DNA of 16,394 nucleotides from DTNV01 sp964388435 (GTDB lineage Archaea; Micrarchaeota; Micrarchaeia; Norongarragalinales; UBA8480). This document shows, in pieces, positions 12,417 to 16,394 of the stretch. Where the stretch lies: the NCBI GenBank assembly GCA_964388435.1, contig CAYMAH010000050.1, positions 1 through 16,394 of the forward strand, given 5' to 3'. Position 1 is the stretch's first letter. Every line of letters begins with the position of its first letter. Below the pieces are notes generated by a model. It made no database searches. It had not been told where the DNA came from and saw only the letters and a program-made list of their open reading frames with translations. The position numbers and the translations under genes are program-made.

Positions 12417-13274
12417 TCATGATGGGCAACACTCAACCTCAGCGCAAGTTGAAGTTGAAGCAGCAGAGAACCCACAAATCCATCCCGAAGGACTACTAAA
12501 ATTAGCCCAACTCTCATATATGGATGCTCCGCTAGTAATACATCCACCTGCGACTGGCTGTGTACTTGATGGGCAATTAACAGTAGTATAGTTTGTTGAC
12601 GTAATCGGGCAGTTCTGGTACCAGGAACACGTATTATATGCCCACGGCGTGTGGCCTCCGATTGAAGCGGTTGAAGCGGTTAGAGCCCCGCCGTTTTGGA
12701 AGTAGCTGCTCGCAGCAACACCTCCTAAAAAGTTTGAATTGTTTGCAGTGCCCACAGTCATACTAGGATAATTACCATTAGTCAAAGCATAACTGCCTGC
12801 AGCAACACCACCAAGAAAATTGCTGTTGTTTGCTGTTGTTGCGTAACTAGCGTTTATCGAATTATTGGAGTAAGTGGAATTAACTGCTGTGATTGAGTTG
12901 AAGGAGTAGGGGGCGGCGCTTAAGGCAAGACGAGGAGACATCTCGCTGTCGCTGGCTACTGTTATTCCAAGGTAGTATTGCTGGTCGAAGGGGAGCGTTA
13001 AAGCAGTGACGCTTCCGATTAAAGCGCTTACCAAACCGTCTTGAACGTTTATGGTTTGGGTTTCATTGTAAAGGCTGATTCCACCGGTTGATGAGGTGTA
13101 GATGTTAAATGTCATGGCGGTGCTTCCGTTTATCAGAGCGCCGTTCTTGTCTGTTAGTTTTCCTTGGAAGGCGATTAGCTGTGGTATTGACGCGCTTGCA
13201 AGTCCTATGAAAGAGAACAGCGTTAAAATAAAAAAGATTTTGCTAAAGTTTTTCCTTATATTCAAAAAGTCCAT
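12417..13274 (-). CDS. Secreted protein with tail-fiber-like repeats and cysteine-rich end
   Basis: A 285-residue exported protein. It has a classical signal peptide (about 1-28, ending GLASAS). The N-terminal domain IPQLIAFQGKLTDKNGALINGS...GLVSALIGS...LPFDQQYYLGITVASDSEMSPRLALSAAPYSF is a form common in bacterial surface proteins that often carry tail-fiber-like repeats. Two SNFLGGVAA repeats lie at about 151-159 and 180-188. All eight cysteines fall in the last 70 residues (216, 222, 234, 245, 267, 277, 282, 283), suggesting a disulfide-knotted tip. The ATG at 13274 is chosen because GGGTGA lies 10-15 bases upstream, sharing the stop codon of the pilin-like gene; the two form an operon. 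It may be a bacterial acquisition (inference). Confidence 0.78.
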   Translation of the reverse strand: MDFLNIRKNFSKIFFILTLFSFIGLASASIPQLIAFQGKLTDKNGALINGSTAMTFNIYTSSTGGISLYNETQTINVQDGLVSALIGSVTALTLPFDQQYYLGITVASDSEMSPRLALSAAPYSFNSITAVNSTYSNNSINASYATTANNSNFLGGVAAGSYALTNGNYPSMTVGTANNSNFLGGVAASSYFQNGGALTASTASIGGHTPWAYNTCSWYQNCPITSTNYTTVNCPSSTQPVAGGCITSGASIYESWANFSSPSGWICGFSAASTSTCAEVECCPS

Positions 13275-13284
13275 TTTTTCAAGT

Positions 13285-13683
13285 TCACCCGTTGCAAGCA
13301 GGGCCCGCACATAAAATGTAGTCACTGCTCTTTATTAAACCGACTGGTCGGTATGTTAAATAAGCGCTTGTAAATTCGTAATCAGAACTGTTTATAACAG
13401 CTCCGGGAGCGGTTGAATTTGAACTGCCATTTACGCCTCCACCAAAGCTTTCACTTGTAAGGCAGTAGCTGCTTCCGCATGAAATCACCGGGGTTTGAAT
13501 AACACCCGTTTGATTTGAAGTTTTTATGTAATTCGTTATTTGATTAGAAAGGTTTGAAGTCACGTTTTGAGAGGGCGTTAAAACAACGTTTTTTACCAGT
13601 ACAACCGCCACTATGACGAAAACAATAACCCCTCCGGCTAGTAAAAGGTATTCAACCGCAGTCTGGCCTTTTGAATATTTCAT
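13285..13683 (-). CDS. Class III signal peptide (pilin-like) protein
   Basis: A 132-residue protein. MKYSKGQTAVEYLLLAGGVIVFVIVAVVLV is the archaeal class III signal: cleavage is expected between G6 and Q7, with Glu at mature +5, leaving a hydrophobic helix for assembly into a pilus-like filament or membrane anchor. The rest is Ser/Asn/Thr-rich with several N-x-S/T sites. Four cysteines occur in two pairs (C69/C74, C125/C130). Class III prepilins are processed by an EppA-type peptidase in methanogens. The next gene starts 10 bases after its stop. A TATA-like box (TTTTTAAAT, about 13708-13716) lies about 29 bases upstream of its ATG. Confidence 0.85.
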   Translation of the reverse strand: MKYSKGQTAVEYLLLAGGVIVFVIVAVVLVKNVVLTPSQNVTSNLSNQITNYIKTSNQTGVIQTPVISCGSSYCLTSESFGGGVNGSSNSTAPGAVINSSDYEFTSAYLTYRPVGLIKSSDYILCAGPACNG

Positions 13684-13747
13684 TGAGTAATTAAATTAAG
13701 CAATAAGATTTAAAAACGTATTTATTATCGATAGAAGGAGTATTTGC

Positions 13748-13777
13748 AAAAAAAAAAGAACGGCGTTCTAAAAAAAA
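13748..13777 (-). terminator. Hairpin between oligo-A/T runs
   Basis: AGAACG-G-CGTTCT (13757-13769) forms a 6-bp stem and is flanked by A10 on the left and A8 on the right. Read on the minus strand the hairpin is followed by ten T, the form of a terminator for minus-strand transcripts, for instance from the MBF1-like gene about 245 bases upstream. It would separate that gene from the pilin-like operon. Confidence 0.35.
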
Positions 13778-14022
13778 GCGCAGAGAAGAATGGTTAGTCA
13801 AAGTCTTTTATTTTGGTTTGTTTTTAATTAAGCTAATATAAAAAGTGTTTTTAATGATAAAAATAACAAACATTGAAAAAATTCTTCCCAGCGTTTTCAG
13901 ATTAAACGCATGTTATGAAGTTGTCTGAGGGCAGGTTGGACAAAGAGAAACGTTTCGTACGCTTTTTAAAATATGAATCTTTCACGAATATTAAATGTAT
14001 AATTCACAATCTATTTATGCGG
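13778..14022. other. Intergenic, no convincing gene
   Basis: A 24-codon frame begins at the ATG at 13855 (MIKITNIEKILPSVF...), and another frame from 13915 runs into the antisense of the MBF1-like gene. Neither shows recognisable features. TATA-like AATATAAAAAG occurs at about 13835-13845. I see no RNA gene. Confidence 0.3.
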
Positions 14023-14382
14023 TTATTCTTCGATAAGTATTTTGATGTTCAATTCTCTTTCAAGCCTTCTTGCAATCTTTTCAATTGGTTTAAAGGATTC
14101 GTTTTCGAATTTTTCCAGTTCTTTCTCGCTTATGTTCAACTTTCTTCCAAGTTCTTTCACGCTTAATTTTTTACCCAGTCTTGCCGCGCTTATGATTCTG
14201 CCATACCCTTCTATCAAGACAAGTTCTGTTGAATGGTTTTGGCTTTCAGGCTTAAAAGTTTCATTGAAGAGTTTTTTTTCAAGTCTTCCGAATTTTAAGC
14301 AGTTTTCGCACACGTTCAGTCTGGCGCCGTCGATTATTGCAATTGCTACAGCTTCGCGCCTCCCGCAAACCTCGCAGTCCAT
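14023..14382 (-). CDS. mbf1: Archaeal MBF1-type transcription regulator (zinc ribbon plus HTH)
   Basis: A 119-residue protein. The N-terminal zinc ribbon has C3-x2-C6 and C25-x2-C28 in MDCEVCGRRE...IIDGARLNVCENC, and the C-terminal Cro-like helix-turn-helix (about 59-115) has LGKKLSVKELGRKLNISEKELEKFE. This is the archaeal MBF1 layout; the eukaryotic homologue bridges TBP and activators, and archaeal MBF1 has been linked to translation. At 119 residues it is shorter than the common 150-170. The start is supported by GGAGG at 14392-14396. It stands alone on the minus strand. Confidence 0.88.
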   Translation of the reverse strand: MDCEVCGRREAVAIAIIDGARLNVCENCLKFGRLEKKLFNETFKPESQNHSTELVLIEGYGRIISAARLGKKLSVKELGRKLNISEKELEKFENESFKPIEKIARRLERELNIKILIEE

Positions 14383-14390
14383 TTTTAAAC

Positions 14391-14445
14391 GCCTCCAGCT
14401 TTTAATTTTAGCATGGCTAAAAGTCTACACAAAAATTATAATCGT
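14391..14445 (-). promoter_or_regulatory. Ribosome site and promoter of the MBF1-like gene
   Basis: On the minus strand CTGGAGGC (14392-14398) gives a strong Shine-Dalgarno about 10 bases before the ATG. TTATAATTTTTG (about 14430-14441) further upstream is a likely TATA box, so this transcript has a leader, unlike many others here. Confidence 0.45.
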
Positions 14446-14803
14446 CAATCATTTAAAACCCTTTCTGAAAGTGGTGTTGTCGCATTCGGTTGATACCTCT
14501 TCAGGTTGTTTGTGTGTTATCTATAATTATCGCGGTTTAGTGGTCGTTGAACTTACAAATACCAAAATACAAACTCTCGTACATGGAAAAAAAAATTCCT
14601 GCCAGCAGACTTCGGAGAATGATTATAAAACCATCAAATAAAAGGCATGCATAAAAAAAGCACAATTAACATTTATAGAGGCTAATGGTTCTATATTGCC
14701 TTTAGCAGGGGTTTTGGTTTTTCAGAAACTTTTTTTGACGTGCAAGGTTAAAAAATGAATGCGTCTTTAAAGTTAAAGAGTTTAAAAGAAAAAGGGATTT
14801 TTA
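14446..14803. other. Intergenic region before the protease gene
   Basis: About 360 bases without a supported gene. I looked for tRNA arms and saw none. An 18-codon frame (ATG 14755, MNASLKLKSLKEKGIFNE, stop 14809-14811) ends across the start of the protease gene and could be a coupled leader, but it is too short to be sure. TTTAAA-type boxes at about 14765-14772 and 14779-14787 are candidate promoter elements. Confidence 0.3.
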
Positions 14804-16096
14804 ATGAATAATGAAAGAATAGTTTGGTTGATTGTTTTCATCGCTTCAATAATTTTGTTCTTCACCGTGGCGCTTTCAAGGCTTGATCTTGCCGTTAAAA
14901 CCTTAAGTGTTTTAGTTGTTCTGGCTGTAAACAGCATTAGCTTGGCGAAGGCCTTCAACACTGAGAATTACTATCTTTTCTTGAATATTAAAAGAACTGA
15001 AAAGGGCTTGAAGAAGATCAAACAATTGGCGTTGAAGTACGAGGGGACGATTAAAAAACTGGTTGACTTAGGCTTGACCGTGAGTTTCGGTCCTTTCTAC
15101 GCTTACTATGTTTTCGGCAACAGCAGGAAGTTTTATACTTACACCGCTCTTTTGATTGTTTTACTAGTTTTTCTCGAGTTTAACAATCCTTCAACGGTTG
15201 TTCTTGTTTCTGGTTTAATTGGAGGGCTGGCGTTGATTGGAGTTTTTTTAATGGGGGTTAACTCTTATTCAATTTTGTTCGCTCATTCCGCCCAAGCTGG
15301 CGCAACGCTTGCAATTCCTTTTGTCACCATTCCAGGCGAGGCGTTGATAGCCATTATTTTGATAATAGTCAGCCATGAGGCTTTTCACGCGCTTCTTTTT
15401 TCAATGGAAAAAATCAAGATTAAAAACAGTGGAATTGCCTTGCTTTCTTTTATTCCAATAGCCGCTTTCGTCGAGCCTGACGAGAAAAAACTGGAGAAAA
15501 CCACTCTCAACAACAAGAGAAGGGCGTTGATAGCCGGGAGCGCGGCTAATTTTTACTTGTTCGTAATTTTCACTTTGATAACGATTCCATTCATGTTTTT
15601 TTATAATAACCAATCAAAAGGGGTGATAGTCGAGGGAGTGGTTTCAAACAGCACTGCGAGCAGTTTTTTGAAGATAGGGGATGTTATAACCTCTTTCAAC
15701 AACACTTCCATTGATAACGTCCAAAATCTAGCCAATCTCACTTCAATCACTAAAAAAGGAGAGGTTATTCCGATGACCGTTAACGGAAGGAATGTCACGG
15801 CTGTTTTCATTCAGAATAGTCTTCTCGGTATTGCGGGCGCTAATTTGATAGCCAATTTTTATTTCATTCCAGGATGGTTTATCAACAGCGTTACAATAGC
15901 GCTGCAGTGGATTGTCATTCTAAGCATTTCGATAGCGATTATTAACATTCTGCCCCTTTACATAACAGATGGAGCTAGGCTTATGTACGAGGAGATTAAA
16001 GAAAAGAAGGGAAGGAAAACAGCTGCGAGAATAACCAGCATAGCGAGTTTGATTGTTTTGATTATAATAATAATAAATATAATTCCCGCATTGTAA
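14804..16096 (+). CDS. Site-2-protease-type intramembrane metalloprotease with PDZ domain
   Basis: A 430-residue polytopic membrane protein (M50-like). The zinc motif HEAFH is at 191-195 in a membrane segment. A PDZ-like domain (about 271-335: GVIVEGVVSNSTASSFLKIGDVITSFNNTSI) lies outside, followed by the second active-site segment INILPLYITDGARL (380-393) with D389 as the likely third zinc ligand. The conserved GSAANF turn (245-250) is present. About eight hydrophobic segments can be counted, several before the catalytic core, as in archaeal S2P homologues. Such proteases cut membrane-embedded substrates, for example anti-sigma factors in bacteria; archaeal targets are largely unknown. It is preceded by a 360-base gap and ends in an oligo-T terminator. 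Confidence 0.9.
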   Translation: MNNERIVWLIVFIASIILFFTVALSRLDLAVKTLSVLVVLAVNSISLAKAFNTENYYLFLNIKRTEKGLKKIKQLALKYEGTIKKLVDLGLTVSFGPFYAYYVFGNSRKFYTYTALLIVLLVFLEFNNPSTVVLVSGLIGGLALIGVFLMGVNSYSILFAHSAQAGATLAIPFVTIPGEALIAIILIIVSHEAFHALLFSMEKIKIKNSGIALLSFIPIAAFVEPDEKKLEKTTLNNKRRALIAGSAANFYLFVIFTLITIPFMFFYNNQSKGVIVEGVVSNSTASSFLKIGDVITSFNNTSIDNVQNLANLTSITKKGEVIPMTVNGRNVTAVFIQNSLLGIAGANLIANFYFIPGWFINSVTIALQWIVILSISIAIINILPLYITDGARLMYEEIKEKKGRKTAARITSIASLIVLIIIIINIIPAL

Positions 16097-16151
16097 AAAA
16101 CCCGTTTTTTAAGCTGATTTTAAAAATTGTTAGAACGGAAATAGACTGTTT

Positions 16152-16175
16152 ATTTTTTTAGAATCTTTTTTTTTT
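16152..16175 (+). terminator. Oligo-T terminator after the protease gene
   Basis: T-runs ATTTTTTTA (16152-16160) and T10 (16166-16175) lie 55-80 bases after the protease stop, with a further T-run near 16191. Archaeal RNA polymerase terminates at such tracts without needing a hairpin. Confidence 0.5.
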
Positions 16176-16260
16176 GGAGTTTTTGTCAAATTTTTTAGAA
16201 AAAAAAAATTTTGAAAACCCGCCAGTAAGGGTTAAAAATCATTGCGTTTAAAAACTTTTG

Positions 16261-16394
16261 ATGGACTCTGATTTGACTCAAAGGATTAACATTACCGGGG
16301 ATAAAACGGTTTACTCACAATCTATAAGGGATAAAATTTCAAGCGAGGTTGGAAAGATTAAAAGCATTGAAATTGAAAGCGTTAACCTTCATGT
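16261..16394 (+). CDS. Start of an unrecognised gene (partial)
   Basis: An ATG at 16261 opens a frame of 44 codons to the right edge (MDSDLTQRINITGDKTVYS...). An in-frame TAA at 16249-16251 bounds it upstream, and TTAAAAATC at about 16232-16240 lies about 25 bases before it as a possible TATA box. The fragment alternates strand-like and charged segments. Too little is present to name a family. Confidence 0.55.
   Translation, partial: MDSDLTQRINITGDKTVYSQSIRDKISSEVGKIKSIEIESVNLH

Noticed and set aside
12406..12591. A 61-codon plus-strand frame opposite the secreted protein
   Set aside because: It lies entirely within the C-terminal cysteine-rich coding part of the minus-strand gene and has no promoter.
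14042..14641. A 199-codon plus-strand frame across the MBF1-like gene and the following gap
   Set aside because: Its first half is the exact antisense of a well-supported zinc ribbon/HTH gene, and the rest is low-complexity with no family resemblance.
14446..14803. tRNA or other structured RNA gene
   Set aside because: I found no T-loop (GGTTCRA) or cloverleaf arms, and base composition is uniformly AT-rich, unlike stable RNA genes in AT-rich archaea.
16261..16394. Another GNAT-tail scar at the right edge, because DLTQR also occurs in FIDLTQRK
   Set aside because: The match is only five residues, it is at the start of an open frame, and nothing after it resembles the tail.

Overview
The window looks archaeal. 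Starts tend to be preceded about 25-30 bases upstream by TATA-like boxes, often with little or no leader. Shine-Dalgarno sites are of the GGTGAT/GGAGG type. Two proteins carry class III (pilin-like, KGQ) signal peptides, and one gene encodes an archaeal MBF1-type regulator. AT-rich intergenic DNA, short genes and many toxin-antitoxin pairs suggest a small-genome DPANN-type archaeon, probably from a metagenome assembly. That lineage call is an inference.

Layout. (1) 1-3333: a large surface beta-helix protein runs off the left edge on the minus strand. It is divergent from a three-gene plus-strand cluster: a DUF4870-like membrane protein, a four-helix membrane protein with CTAC and CEAC motifs, and a membrane-anchored DsbA-like thiol oxidoreductase. 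(2) 3378-5476: a VapBC pair followed closely by a metallophosphoesterase gene, then a second VapBC on the minus strand whose toxin frame is disturbed at an A7 tract. (3) 5645-12325: an accessory island. It starts with a GNAT-like gene, then carries AbiEii/AbiEi, an AAA ATPase, a RelE/RHH toxin-antitoxin pair, a second AAA ATPase and a truncated third ATPase. (4) 12417-13683: a minus-strand operon with a pilin-like protein and a cysteine-rich secreted protein of bacterial-type architecture. (5) 14023-16394: an MBF1 regulator, an intramembrane site-2-type metalloprotease with a PDZ domain, and the start of an unrecognised gene.

The most unusual structure is in region 3. The last 40-120 bases of the GNAT-like gene recur downstream four more times, all in the same orientation, at the borders between accessory modules (6656-6694, about 8320-8427, about 9766-9880, about 11862-11978). 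The copies keep the encoded tail peptide (..RIDRIIPGG.. / ..AVSYxY-stop) but differ at synonymous positions, so they look like scars of homologous genes that were once coding. Two of them lie inside a direct repeat of about 220-245 bases that brackets one ATPase. A second repeated element, a promoter/operator with an inverted repeat, occurs in front of the truncated ATPase and again, with no gene behind it, at 6757-6815. Together these suggest a hotspot where toxin-antitoxin and ATPase modules are gained, swapped and lost at the 3' end of one host gene.

The disulfide-related genes at the left fit with the cysteine-rich exported proteins at 12417-13683 (8 and 4 cysteines), which would be plausible substrates.
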